Positions 11,391 through 20,981 of a DNA stretch of 64,000 nt are shown in pieces. The position numbers and the translations under genes were made by a program. The notes beneath the pieces were generated by a model. It ran no database searches and was not told the origin of the DNA. It worked only from the letters and a program-made list of their open reading frames with translations. Source of the DNA: Noviherbaspirillum suwonense (lineage in GTDB: Bacteria; Pseudomonadota; Gammaproteobacteria; Burkholderiales; Burkholderiaceae_D); contig NZ_FXUL01000021.1 in NCBI RefSeq assembly GCF_900182955.1, positions 47,428 through 111,427 on the forward strand. The letters run 5' to 3'. The number at the start of each line of letters is the position of its first letter. Position 1 is the first letter of the stretch.

Positions 11391-11512
11391 GCCATTATGC
11401 TGACTACTGACTTAACCCGGCACGTTGGGAATTTCAGTAAAGCAAGGAGATGCATGTCGGCCCAGGCTTACGGCATTTTCGTATTTACTATCTTAGGAAT
11501 GTGGACGCAATT
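11391..11512 (+). promoter_or_regulatory. Leader of the cold-shock gene with strong internal Shine-Dalgarno
   Basis: The region upstream of csp holds a strong AAGGAG (11444-11449) followed 4 bp later by an ATG (11454). That ATG opens a 67-codon frame overlapping csp out of frame. The csp ATG itself has only a distant AGGA. Cold-shock mRNAs often have structured, temperature-responsive leaders; this role is inferred here. Confidence 0.4.
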
Positions 11513-11716
11513 ATGGCAACAGGTACTGTTAAGTGGTTCAACGACGCAAAAGGGTTTGGCTTCATTACCCCTGATGCAGGCGGCGAAGATTTGTTTGCGC
11601 ATTTTTCCGCTATCAACGCGAGCGGCTTCAAATCTCTACAAGAAGGCCAAAAGGTAACGTTCGAAGTTACCCAGGGTCCAAAAGGCAAGCAAGCTTCCAA
11701 TATCCAGCCAGCCTAA
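11513..11716 (+). CDS. Cold-shock domain protein (CspA family)
   Basis: A 67-residue OB-fold nucleic-acid chaperone. It begins [11 protein letters not shown], with RNP1 KGFGFI and RNP2 DLFAHF. The length is exactly the family norm. The ATG at 11513 was chosen over the in-frame ATG at 11450 because the family start MATGTVKWF is invariant. The gene is monocistronic, with a long leader upstream and a terminator downstream. Confidence 0.95.
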   Translation: MATGTVKWFNDAKGFGFITPDAGGEDLFAHFSAINASGFKSLQEGQKVTFEVTQGPKGKQASNIQPA

Positions 11717-11755
11717 AGTAAGCCAGTCGCGTTACCACGCGGCTAGTTGACGATC

Positions 11756-11791
11756 AAAGCCTGCACCGTCCCGGTTAGCGGGCTTTTTTAA
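11756..11791 (+). terminator. Rho-independent terminator of csp
   Basis: An AAAGCC/GGGCTTT-type hairpin is followed by six T residues, about 40 bp after the csp stop. Confidence 0.7.
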
Positions 11792-11803
11792 TGCCCGCAC
11801 GCT

Positions 11804-12094
11804 TTATCCCTGGCGCGGCCCCGACGGCCCGCCCCGCGGCGGCCTGCTGCGCGCGCCGGATGGCCCGGACGAACTGCCCGGCGGGATGCCGCCGCTGGCC
11901 GGCATCACCGTCGATATCGCGTGCTTGAACACGATCTGGGTGACGTCGCCCTGCACGGCAAGCACGTAATTGTCGAAGGACTGTATGGTCCCGTGCAGCT
12001 TGATGCCGTTGACCAGGAAGATGAACACCGGCGTTTTCTCGTCGCATAGCGCCTGCAAAAACGTGGCTTGCAATAACTGCGAAGTACGATCCAC
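11804..12094 (-). CDS. Hfq-like RNA chaperone paralog
   Basis: A 96-residue Sm-fold protein. [12 protein letters not shown] and VFKHAISTV are the Sm1 and Sm2 hallmarks of Hfq. Proximal-face residues Q9 and F56-K57-H58 (E. coli Q8, Y55-K56-H57) are conserved or conservative. The rim patch RRER of E. coli is replaced by CDEK (17-20). The C-terminal tail is Gly/Pro/Ser/Arg-rich. The start is GTG at 12094 with AAGGA upstream; longer in-frame starts add sequence with no Hfq similarity. It is not next to hflX, the usual hfq neighbour, so it is probably a second copy. It lies between csp and a divergent c-di-GMP gene. Confidence 0.85.
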   Translation of the reverse strand: MDRTSQLLQATFLQALCDEKTPVFIFLVNGIKLHGTIQSFDNYVLAVQGDVTQIVFKHAISTVMPASGGIPPGSSSGPSGARSRPPRGGPSGPRQG

Positions 12095-12373
12095 GGCAAA
12101 TCCTTCACAAAAAGGCACCAGGTAGCACAGATCTGTGCAGCGACGCGTCCGGCGCATGCTGATTAGTCCACAAGAGTCCGGCAAGGTTCTACGCCTTCTC
12201 CGCAAATGCGGGCGAAATTGGCGCGGGAAGGCGTTGCGCGCGAAATACATGGCCGGCCTGGAACAAAAGCAATGGCTGGATTCGTTAACGCCAGGCCCAT
12301 TCCGCTGATACAATCTTTCCCAAAAGAATCTTTAACCGGAATAACCTTTCCTGAACTTGCACACAAGGCGGCA

Positions 12374-15250
12374 ATGCAGCGATCCACGATGAATCTTCCC
12401 GGCCTGCCTGACGTGCCCGATGCACCCGACGCGCCCGAAGCGCCGCAGCCGGCGCCGGCCAACCTGCCCGCCGCCCATCCGCAGCAGGTGAAGACCCTGG
12501 TGTGGATGAGCGACGTGAATGACGTGATCGTCTACCTGTCGCGCAGCATCGCCCACCTGTTTGAGCTGGGCAATGTGCTGTCGGTCGGCATGTACACCAG
12601 TTTCATCCATCCGGACGACAGGGCGCGGGTGGCCGATATCTTCGACCGGGCCAAGGCAGCGCGCGAGGAATGCCAGGCGGATTACCGCGTCTGTGCGCCC
12701 GACGGCAGCCTGCGCTGGGTTACCGGCTCGGGCGCGCCGCGCTTTTCCGCGGACGGCGAGTTTCTTGGCTATGCCGGTGCGCTGATCGACGTCACCGACC
12801 ATTACGATGCGCTCGAACGCCTGGCCAAGAGCGAGGCCAGCCATCGCATGCTGACCGAGAACAGCCAGGACCTGATCAGCCAGCACGCGGCCAACACCGG
12901 CATGTTCCAGTACGCGTCGCCAGCCTTCCAGCGCGTGCTCGGCTATGCGCCGTCCGAACTGGTGAATCGCATCAGCATCTATTCGCATGTGCATCCGGAC
13001 GATGTGCGCGTGATCCGCGAGGAACTGCAGCGCCAGGCCGAACGCGCCGACGACAGTCGCGTGATCGAGTTCCGCGTCCGGCATAAGGACGGGCACATGG
13101 TGTGGATGGGCACCAGCGTCAAGCTGCTGGTCAACCCGACGACCAACGAAAGGCTGGGCTCGGTCGCCGTGTCGCGCGACATCACGCACGAAGTCCAGAC
13201 CGCCGAAAAACTGGCGCAGCTGGCGGCCGAGAACAAGGCGCTGGTCGAGAACTCGCTGGACATCATCGTGCTGCTGGACCGGGACGGGCGCTTCCTGCGG
13301 GTCAACGAGGCGTCGCTGCCGGTGCTGGGCTACCTGCCCGAGGAAATGCTGGGCAGGCGCTACGCCGACCTGCTGCATGCCGACGAAGTGGACCGGGTCG
13401 GTGCGGTCAACGCCGGCCTGCGCAGCGGCCAGAACACGATCAGGGACTTCGAGAGCCGCTGGCGGCGCAAGGACGGGCGATACATCCACCTGTCGCTGGC
13501 GGTGCGCTGGTCCGAGGAAAACCAGCTGATGTATGCGACCGCGCGCGACGTCACCGAGCGCATCGAGGCCCAGAAACGGACGCGCGACAGCGAGCAGCGT
13601 TTCCGCGAAGTGATCGAAATGACGCCGGCCGGCTACGTGCTCGCCGACGGCAGCGCGACCATACTCGACGTCAATCCGGCGCTGTGCGCCATCTCCGGCT
13701 ATGCCAGGGAAGAGCTGATCGGCCAGGGCGTGGCGCGGCTGTTCGCCTACTGCCCGTGGCTGGGCGTTGTGACCGCGACGCACGGACCGACATCGACCCA
13801 TGGCATGGAATCGGTGCTGCGGCACAAGCAGGGCAACGAGGTCTACGTGCTGTTCAACGGCAGCGTCAAGCGCGACGCCGACGGCAAGGCGCAGCTGATG
13901 ACCGGGCTGCTGACCGACATCACCGCCCGCAAGGAAGCGGAAAGCCGGCTGCAGCGGCTGGCTACCCACGACACCCTGACCGGCCTGCCGAACCGGACGC
14001 TGCTCAACGAGCGGGTCCAGCAGATGCTCGATGCCGGGCCGCGCAACATGCCAGTCGCCATCATGTTCATCGACCTCGACCGGTTCAAGGAAGTCAATGA
14101 CTCGTTCGGCCATGAGCCGGGCGATGTGCTGCTGCGGGAGGTCGCGCGCCGGCTCGGACGCGCGCTGCGGCCGAGCGACGTGATCGCCCGCCTGGGCGGC
14201 GATGAATTCGTGGTGGCCGCGTATTGTTCCGACGGCACGGTCTCGGCAGCCAGCATCGCCGAGAAACTGCTCGCGACGCTGGCGTCGCCGATCGACATCG
14301 GCGCCCAGGAAGTGGTGATCGGCGCGTCGATCGGCATCAGCATGTTTCCCGAGCATGCGCGCACCAAGGAACTGCTGTTCCAGAGCGCCGACACCGCGAT
14401 GTACCGGGCCAAGGCCGGCGGGCGCAACGGCTACTGCTTCTTCGCGGCCGAGATGACGGTGGAGGCGCGCACCCGGATGACGCTTGAGCTGTCGCTGCGG
14501 CATGCGCTGGCGCGCGAGGAGTTCGTGCTGCACTACCAGCCCCGCATCGACCTCGGCACCATGGCCATCGTCGGCATGGAAGCGCTGATCCGCTGGAACC
14601 ACCCGGAACTGGGCCAGGTGTCGCCGATGCAGTTCATCCCGATCGCGGAGGAAACCGGGCTGATCGAGGCGATCGGGCAATGGGTGCTGCTGGAGGCGTG
14701 CATGCAGACCCGGCGCCTGATGGACTGGTCGGGCCGCCCGCTGTGCATCTCGGTCAACCTGTCGGCGCGGCAGCTCAAGTGCCGGGACATCGTCGACCAG
14801 GTGCGCGACGCGCTCGACCGCTCGGGCCTGCCGGCGCCGCTGCTGGAACTCGAACTGACCGAGAGCGCGCTGATCGAGGACATCGAGCATTCGGCGCGGC
14901 TGCTGAAGGAATTGAAGGGACTGGGCATCCGGCTGGCCGTGGACGACTTCGGCACCGGCTATTCGGGCCTGGCCTACCTGCGCCGCTTCCCGCTCGACGT
15001 GCTGAAGCTGGACCGGTCCTTCGTGCTGCAGCAGGACGAGAACGACCATAACTTCGACTTCATCAAGGCCTTCGTCGACATGGCCCATGCGCTGAAACTG
15101 TCGGTGGTGGCGGAAGGGGTGGAGACCAGCGACACGCTGCAGTTCCTGCGCAATGCGGACTGCGACGAAGCGCAGGGCTATTTTCTGGCCAAGCCGCTGT
15201 CGCTCTCGGATTTCGAAGCCTACCTGTCGCGGCTGCCGCGCATCGCGTAG
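12374..15250 (+). CDS. Multi-PAS GGDEF-EAL protein
   Basis: A 958-residue soluble c-di-GMP signalling protein. About four PAS/PAC modules fill residues 30-510, with PAC ends such as GALIDVTD, VAVSRDITH, ATARDVTE and LLTDITARK. GGDEF is intact at 608-612 and EAL at 736-738, with LELTES, DDFGTGYSG and EGVET motifs. There is no membrane segment. ATG 12374 follows AAGGCGGC; the frame is open to 12206, but that stretch looks non-coding, and ATG 12389 is also possible. The divergent neighbour is the Hfq paralog. Confidence 0.9.
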   Translation: MQRSTMNLPGLPDVPDAPDAPEAPQPAPANLPAAHPQQVKTLVWMSDVNDVIVYLSRSIAHLFELGNVLSVGMYTSFIHPDDRARVADIFDRAKAAREECQADYRVCAPDGSLRWVTGSGAPRFSADGEFLGYAGALIDVTDHYDALERLAKSEASHRMLTENSQDLISQHAANTGMFQYASPAFQRVLGYAPSELVNRISIYSHVHPDDVRVIREELQRQAERADDSRVIEFRVRHKDGHMVWMGTSVKLLVNPTTNERLGSVAVSRDITHEVQTAEKLAQLAAENKALVENSLDIIVLLDRDGRFLRVNEASLPVLGYLPEEMLGRRYADLLHADEVDRVGAVNAGLRSGQNTIRDFESRWRRKDGRYIHLSLAVRWSEENQLMYATARDVTERIEAQKRTRDSEQRFREVIEMTPAGYVLADGSATILDVNPALCAISGYAREELIGQGVARLFAYCPWLGVVTATHGPTSTHGMESVLRHKQGNEVYVLFNGSVKRDADGKAQLMTGLLTDITARKEAESRLQRLATHDTLTGLPNRTLLNERVQQMLDAGPRNMPVAIMFIDLDRFKEVNDSFGHEPGDVLLREVARRLGRALRPSDVIARLGGDEFVVAAYCSDGTVSAASIAEKLLATLASPIDIGAQEVVIGASIGISMFPEHARTKELLFQSADTAMYRAKAGGRNGYCFFAAEMTVEARTRMTLELSLRHALAREEFVLHYQPRIDLGTMAIVGMEALIRWNHPELGQVSPMQFIPIAEETGLIEAIGQWVLLEACMQTRRLMDWSGRPLCISVNLSARQLKCRDIVDQVRDALDRSGLPAPLLELELTESALIEDIEHSARLLKELKGLGIRLAVDDFGTGYSGLAYLRRFPLDVLKLDRSFVLQQDENDHNFDFIKAFVDMAHALKLSVVAEGVETSDTLQFLRNADCDEAQGYFLAKPLSLSDFEAYLSRLPRIA

Positions 15251-15439
15251 AGGGCGACGCCGGCCGCCATGACCGCTTGCCCCGGATCAAGCGCCGCGGC
15301 GCCCCGGCGTCGGCGGACCGGCCGCGCGGGTTAAAATCCACGGCGCGCCGTCGGGCCGCAGGCGCCGGCAGCGACCGGCGGCCCGGTTGCCCCGATGACG
15401 GTCCGACCCCGAATCCAACCGCAAGAAAAGGCCAGCAAA

Positions 15440-16240
15440 ATGCGACTTCTGACATACCGGGCGCGCACTGCGCGCCGTCTTTCCGCAATGGCTGTGGCTG
15501 CGGCGATGCTGCTTGCCGGCTGCGCATCGACCAGTCCGTCGGCGCCGTCCGCCGCGCCACTGGCCGCCGACAGGATCAGCGCCGTCATCGCCAGCCCGGA
15601 CCGGCGCGCGGCCGACCGCACCAATGACATGCGGCGCAAGCCGGCGCAGATGCTGGCATTCATCGGCGTGCGCCCCGGCATGACCGCGCTCGACATTTCC
15701 GCCGGCGGCGGCTACACCAGCGAACTGCTGGCGCGCTCCGCCGGGCCGGGCGGCCGGGTCTATGCGCAGGTCGCGCCGCGCAACGGCGGCGCGCCGCCCT
15801 CCTTCGCCACGCTGTCGGAACGCGCAAAGAACCTGAGCAGCGGCAATATCGTGCCGGTGCTGCTGCCCTACGACGACCTGGTCGCGGCCGAGATACCGGC
15901 CCGGACGCTGGATGTCGCCACGCTGATGTTCAACTACCACGACCTCGGCGCGATGGGGGTGGACCGCACCGTGATGAACCGCTCGGTGTTCAATGCGCTG
16001 AGGCCGGGCGGCGTCTACGTGGTGGCCGACCATGCGGGCCGGCCCGGCACCGGGGCCAGCGAGGGCTCGACGCTGCATCGCATCGAGGCCGACTTCGTCC
16101 GGCGCGAGGTCGAGGCCGCCGGATTCAAATTTGCGGAAGAAGGCAGCTTCCTGCGCAATCCGGCCGACCCGCGCGACCGCGAGACGCCCGAAGGCGGCCA
16201 GCCCAAGGATGAGTTCGTGCTGAAATTCGTCAAGCCCTGA
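15440..16240 (+). CDS. Predicted SAM-dependent methyltransferase with lipoprotein signal
   Basis: A 266-residue protein. The N-terminus is a lipoprotein signal with lipobox LLAGC (Cys28). The mature part begins with a Ser/Ala/Pro linker, then a class I methyltransferase-like fold: ALDISAGGGYTSELL is motif I and RPGGVYVVADH a later strand. It resembles the COG4798 predicted methyltransferases, which are often exported. Since SAM is cytoplasmic, an extracytoplasmic methyltransferase is biochemically puzzling; the fold may be reused. The ATG at 15440 has AAAAGG upstream. Confidence 0.8.
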   Translation: MRLLTYRARTARRLSAMAVAAAMLLAGCASTSPSAPSAAPLAADRISAVIASPDRRAADRTNDMRRKPAQMLAFIGVRPGMTALDISAGGGYTSELLARSAGPGGRVYAQVAPRNGGAPPSFATLSERAKNLSSGNIVPVLLPYDDLVAAEIPARTLDVATLMFNYHDLGAMGVDRTVMNRSVFNALRPGGVYVVADHAGRPGTGASEGSTLHRIEADFVRREVEAAGFKFAEEGSFLRNPADPRDRETPEGGQPKDEFVLKFVKP

Positions 16241-16342
16241 ATCGGGACGACGCATGCCGGCATCGGCGCCTGACGAACCGCGGAACGGCGAGCGTCATGC
16301 GCCCGGAACGGCGGCCGCCATCCGGCGCGCCGCCGCGCCTGC

Positions 16343-18037
16343 TCAGCTGCTGTACGAGCAGGTCTTCACGACGCCGAACAGCGGATCGCCGAAATAGCTG
16401 TTGTCGCAGGTGACGGGGCCGGTGACGGTCTTGTAGGTATAGACGTTGTTCGCCCCGTAGCGCACCTGGCGCGTGCCGCTGAACGAGCAGCTGCCATTTT
16501 CGACTGCGCACTGGGTCCAGCCGGCCGCTGCCTGGGCAGGCGCGGGCGCAGGCGCCGGCGCCGGTGCAGGCGCTGCAGCCGACGCCGATCCCGAGTAGCC
16601 GCAGCTCTTCACCACGCCGTAGATCGGGTCGCCGAACGTCCCGTTGCTGCAGTCGATCGACCCTGTCGCCGACTGGTATTTATAGCTGCCGTTCGCACCG
16701 TACCGGACCTGGCGGGTCCCGCTGAACGAGCAGGTGCCGCCTTCGCTGGCGCAATCGGTCCAGCCGCCGGCGTTTGCCGGGGCCGGGGCCGGGGCCGGAG
16801 CCGGCGCAGGCGCCGGGGTGGCGACGGGCGCGGCCGGTGCGGGCACCGCGCCGACGACCCCGGCGACGGCGCCAAGCGCTTCATAGGCGCCGATATCGAT
16901 GATGCCGTTCGAAGGCCGCGGCTCGGTGCCGACCGGGAACTTGTACTGCGCGGTCGGCGCGAGCGACACGCCGGACGACGCACCGCCCGGCGCGGCGCCG
17001 GCGTTGATCATCGGCGATCCGCCCGCCGGATGCAGGTCGAACGCGGCGAGGTTGAGGAATGCCGGCGACAGCGTGCGGTAGTTGTTGCGGTCGATGGCAT
17101 TGGTCTGGTTGCTCGCGCTGCCGGTGCCGGAAAACACGTTGTTCTGCATCAGCACCGGCGTGCCGACGCTGTCCGACACCGAGACGAAGGTGCCGCGCAC
17201 GCTGTCCTGGTTGATGAAGGTATTGTTGACCACGTACAGGTCGCGGCCCGGGTTGGTCGCGCCTTCCCAGCCGTAGCCGACCATGGTGGCCGCCTGGTTC
17301 GCCGACGGCTGCTGGATCACGTTGCCGATGATGTAGGACGTGCCTGCATTGGGCAGGTCGATCTCGTAGCTGGGCTGGTTGTAGGAGCTGGAAAAGCGGC
17401 TGTACACGATGGTGTTGGTGCGGGCGCGCGACTTCAGGTTATGGCCGACGTTGGCGTCGTGGGAATAGCTGCCGCGGAAGACCAGGCTGTTGATATTGCC
17501 GATGTATAGGTTATGCGTATAACCGGTGCCGCGGCCATTGTCCGAAAACTCGGTGTTCTCGATCACGACATTGGACTGCGGGTTGTTGTCCGTCAGGATG
17601 CCGTTTTCATTGTGGTGGATATAGCTGTTGCGCAGCGTCAGGTTGGGCGCATCCAGCCGCAGCGACGCGCCGTTCTCGTCGGGAACGGCGGCTCCGTACA
17701 TTTCGACATTGTCGATCGTGGTGTTGGCGCCGTACAGCACCCAGGTACCTTTGCCGACCGCGTTCTGGCCATTTGCATTGATCTTCGGACGGCCGTTGAC
17801 GCCGCGTATGGTCAGGTTATTGGCCTTGATCACGCAGACGTCGCCGTCATAGGTCGCGGCGTCGATCTCGATCGTATCGCCGTCGGCAGCCACGGTCAGC
17901 GCGCGGCACGGGGTGGAATAAGCCTTTCCGGGCCCGGCGGACAGCGTGGCCGAAAAAGCTGGCGCTGCAACTGGCAATGCAAGAATAACACCGGCAATGA
18001 GTGTGGAATGGCGAAAAGACAATGCGGAACTGATCAT
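16343..18037 (-). CDS. Secreted right-handed beta-helix protein with two C-terminal Cys-rich repeats
   Basis: A 564-residue secreted protein with a signal peptide (to about residue 29, AFSA). Residues 30-390 form a right-handed parallel beta-helix of pectate-lyase/polysaccharide-lyase style, with repeated short N-rich coils (IENTEFSDN, NNTFINQ, QNNVFSG). Two near-identical domains of about 60 residues follow. Each starts GWT-C and contains CSFSGTRQVRYGAN, FGDP and GVVK-C, with four Cys. They are linked by Ala-Pro stretches. The architecture suggests a polysaccharide-acting enzyme with carbohydrate-binding modules; no catalytic residue is assigned. Confidence 0.75.
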   Translation of the reverse strand: MISSALSFRHSTLIAGVILALPVAAPAFSATLSAGPGKAYSTPCRALTVAADGDTIEIDAATYDGDVCVIKANNLTIRGVNGRPKINANGQNAVGKGTWVLYGANTTIDNVEMYGAAVPDENGASLRLDAPNLTLRNSYIHHNENGILTDNNPQSNVVIENTEFSDNGRGTGYTHNLYIGNINSLVFRGSYSHDANVGHNLKSRARTNTIVYSRFSSSYNQPSYEIDLPNAGTSYIIGNVIQQPSANQAATMVGYGWEGATNPGRDLYVVNNTFINQDSVRGTFVSVSDSVGTPVLMQNNVFSGTGSASNQTNAIDRNNYRTLSPAFLNLAAFDLHPAGGSPMINAGAAPGGASSGVSLAPTAQYKFPVGTEPRPSNGIIDIGAYEALGAVAGVVGAVPAPAAPVATPAPAPAPAPAPAPANAGGWTDCASEGGTCSFSGTRQVRYGANGSYKYQSATGSIDCSNGTFGDPIYGVVKSCGYSGSASAAAPAPAPAPAPAPAQAAAGWTQCAVENGSCSFSGTRQVRYGANNVYTYKTVTGPVTCDNSYFGDPLFGVVKTCSYSS

Positions 18038-18356
18038 GGGTAATAGCTTCTTTCATCACATGGGCTGGCGCAGGTACCAGCAGTTAAAACTCCTGAACAC
18101 TGACCATTACAAACTTGGCTAAGTTCATATCCATGCGGAAATAAAGTTTTTCCTCGCGGAAAGCGAATTATCAATTGAACGCACGGGCGGGAAATCGTGC
18201 AAAGAATAGATGGATGTGTCCGGCATGCTGTAAGAAAGCGCTGACATGCCGGCAAAATTTGCAGAGCAGTTTTTTTGTAAAAATTACCGGTTTCGATGCC
18301 ATTGCAACATCGAAAATTTCATTAAGGTAATTTTTATTGGGAAAAGCGAAGCGCAA
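18038..18356. other. AT-rich intergenic region, promoter side of the beta-helix gene
   Basis: About 320 bp, clearly richer in A/T than its flanks. It separates two minus-strand genes and must hold the beta-helix gene promoter. Short frames here have no coding character; I see no repeat or RNA gene. Confidence 0.5.
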
Positions 18357-20780
18357 TTAACCGAAAAATTGTAAGACCCGGTCTAAAAAGTCGCGTAGGC
18401 GACGCCATTCCCGCTGTACCGCCTCGCCGGTTTCGAACGCGTCCCGGATCAGTTGTTCCATTTTTTCCAGTGACGAAACGTTATTGGCCGGCGCGGCCTT
18501 GCGCGGCGCCGGGTCGTCGCCGATCAGCCTGCGCAGCCAGTCCAGCGGCGGCCCCCAGATGGCGGCGCCAGGCAGGCCGTCGCGAGCGCGCGGGAACACC
18601 GCGGCCGTGTCTATCATCCGGCGGGTCGACGCCTGCCGGAAAAAGTCGCCGACCAGCAGCAGCGCATTGTGGCCGCCCTGCCCCCAGTAGTCGCTGCGCA
18701 TCGTGACCCGGGCGTCGTTGAATCCGACCCATGCGCCGGTCACCAGCCGCGGGTGCATCAGGATGAACCAGCCGTCGGTGTTGTCCTGGGTGGTGCCGGT
18801 CTTGCCGGCGACGTCGGAACGTATGCCGAACTGGCTGCGTATGGCCTGGCCGGTGCCCTGGTCGATGGCGCCGCGCATCATGTCGGTCAGTTCCTCGGCG
18901 GTCCCGCGCGACAGCACGCGGTCGCCGCGCAGGGTGAATTCGACCAGCACCCGCCCGTTCCGGTCTTCGACGCGGGTCACCATCATCGGCGCGCGGTGCA
19001 GGCCGCCGCTGGCGATGGTGCCGTAGGCCGCGGTCATTTCCAGCAGCGTCACCGGGCTGGTGCCCAGCGCCAGCGAAGGCACCGGCTTCAGCTCACTCTG
19101 GCGCACGCCGGCACGCCGCGCGAAATCCGCCGCCCGCGCCGGGCCGACCTGCGACATCACCTGCGCGGTGATCGTGTTCTTCGAATACACCAGCCCGTCC
19201 CGCATGCTGGTCGGCCGGCCGCTGGGCGTGCCGACATCCTCGGGCCGCCAGACCGTGCCGTCCGGCATCGGGATGTCCTGCACCTTGTCCACGAACTGGC
19301 GGTCCGGCCGCATTCCCTGCTCCAGCGCCGCGCCGTAGACGAAGGGCTTGAACGTGGAGCCTGGCTGGCGCTGCGCACGGCCCACGTGGTCGTACTGGTC
19401 GGTGTCGAAGTCGGTGCTGCCGACCCAGGCCTTGACGTCGCCCGTGGTCGGGTCGATCGCCACCATGCCGGCCTGGAGCCGGGTTTTCTCGGCGCGCAGC
19501 TTGCCCATGAAGTCGTCGTCGCGGCGCAGCGCGGCCAGCGCGTCCGCCGGCTGCGCGCCGCCGGCGACCGCCTTCCGGTACTGGGCCGATTCCCGCACGA
19601 AGGCATCGACCAGGCCGCTCTTTGAGCGCCAGAAATAATCGAAGGCCCGCCCCTGGCGCTGGGCGCTCACATAGGATGCGGTGGAGGTGGACAGCGGCCG
19701 TTCCGGGCCGTTCGACCATTCGACATCGGCAACCGCCTGCAATGCATCGACCTGCCGTTTCACGGCCTGGTTGGCGGCGGCCTGCAGCCGCGAATCGATC
19801 GTGGTGTAGACCTTCAGTCCGTCCGCGTAGATGTTGTAGTCATTGCGGTCGGCCCAGTCCACCAGCCACTTGCGGATATGTTCGGCGAAATGCGGCGCAT
19901 TGCCGCGCGCTTCGAGCTGGCGCTCGAAGTCCAGCTGGATGGGCTTGTCCTTCAGCGATGCATAACTGGCCTGGCTCAGCACGCCGCGCCTGACCATCTG
20001 GGACAGCACCACGTTGCGGCGGGCGGTCGCGCGTTCGGCGTTGAGCACCGGGTTGTAATAGCTGTTGCCCTTCAACATGCCGATCAGCGTCGCGCTTTCG
20101 AGCACCGTGAGCTTCGACGCCGGCTTGTCGAAGTAGGTGCGGGCCGCCATCTCGATGCCGAAGGCGTTGAACAGGAAGGGCACCGTGTTCAGGTAGTTTT
20201 CCAGGATCTCCTTCTTGGTGAAGGTATGTTCGATCTTCAGCGCGGTGATCGTTTCCTTGAGCTTGCGGGTAATGGAGCGCTCGCGGCCGATCTCTTCCGG
20301 ATACAGGTTGCGCGCCAGCTGCTGGGTGATGGTGGAGCCGCCCTGGACATTGCCGCCCAGCGTGCGCACCAGCGCGCCGGCGGTGCGGTAAAAATCGATG
20401 CCGTGATGCTGGTAGAAGCGGTGGTCCTCGGTCGCGATCAGCGCGCTGGGCACATGCGGCGCGATCCGGTTCAGCGGCACCCATTCGCGGTTGAAGCGGC
20501 GGTAGGTCGCCAGCCGCTGGCCATCGACCGAGATCAGCACGCTGGGCTGCTCGTTGCGCGTCTTGCGCAGGTCGGCGACGCTGGGCGTCAGCGGGATCAG
20601 CGCAACCGCATAGGCGCACAGCAGCACGAAGCCGGCCGTGCCGAGCAGCAGGCAGAGTTTCGCCGCGGCCGCGGCCCGCTGCCGCCATCCCAGTCCCGGC
20701 TGCACCAGCGCGCGGCACCAGCCGAGGATGCGCTGCAGGATGCGCCGCGCCAGCGCCGGCGATGTGTTCGTGTTGTCCAA
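18357..20780 (-). CDS. Class A penicillin-binding protein (GT51 glycosyltransferase + transpeptidase)
   Basis: A bifunctional peptidoglycan synthase of 807 residues. There is an N-terminal membrane anchor (about 40-65). The GT51 domain has EDHRFYQHHG and GGSTITQQLARN. The transpeptidase domain has S475 in STFK, a YSKNT motif and K660 in KTGTT. The layout matches PBP1a/PBP1b-like proteins. I chose TTG 20780 because AAGGCAGGA lies at good spacing; TTG 20879 and ATG 20843 are in frame but lack a ribosome site. The C-terminus ends in an amphipathic helix of Arg, Glu and Phe. Confidence 0.92.
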   Translation of the reverse strand: MDNTNTSPALARRILQRILGWCRALVQPGLGWRQRAAAAAKLCLLLGTAGFVLLCAYAVALIPLTPSVADLRKTRNEQPSVLISVDGQRLATYRRFNREWVPLNRIAPHVPSALIATEDHRFYQHHGIDFYRTAGALVRTLGGNVQGGSTITQQLARNLYPEEIGRERSITRKLKETITALKIEHTFTKKEILENYLNTVPFLFNAFGIEMAARTYFDKPASKLTVLESATLIGMLKGNSYYNPVLNAERATARRNVVLSQMVRRGVLSQASYASLKDKPIQLDFERQLEARGNAPHFAEHIRKWLVDWADRNDYNIYADGLKVYTTIDSRLQAAANQAVKRQVDALQAVADVEWSNGPERPLSTSTASYVSAQRQGRAFDYFWRSKSGLVDAFVRESAQYRKAVAGGAQPADALAALRRDDDFMGKLRAEKTRLQAGMVAIDPTTGDVKAWVGSTDFDTDQYDHVGRAQRQPGSTFKPFVYGAALEQGMRPDRQFVDKVQDIPMPDGTVWRPEDVGTPSGRPTSMRDGLVYSKNTITAQVMSQVGPARAADFARRAGVRQSELKPVPSLALGTSPVTLLEMTAAYGTIASGGLHRAPMMVTRVEDRNGRVLVEFTLRGDRVLSRGTAEELTDMMRGAIDQGTGQAIRSQFGIRSDVAGKTGTTQDNTDGWFILMHPRLVTGAWVGFNDARVTMRSDYWGQGGHNALLLVGDFFRQASTRRMIDTAAVFPRARDGLPGAAIWGPPLDWLRRLIGDDPAPRKAAPANNVSSLEKMEQLIRDAFETGEAVQREWRRLRDFLDRVLQFFG

Positions 20781-20981
20781 ATCCAGTCCTGCCTTCCGGT
20801 TAAGCGGCACCGGCCCCAACCGTCCGGGCCAAAGACCGAGCATAACGGCCGGGCGGCGGGCGGGCTTGCGTGGTTTCAACCGGAGAGCCTGCCGTCCGCG
20901 GGCCTGGCGCCGCTGGATTAAGCAGATGAAATGGCCTGCCCACCGGCTATACTAGCCGCCACCCATCTATCGAGGATTTCC

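Noticed and set aside
12332..15088. 918-codon minus-strand open frame
   Set aside because: Antisense shadow of the PAS-GGDEF-EAL gene; no domain in its translation.
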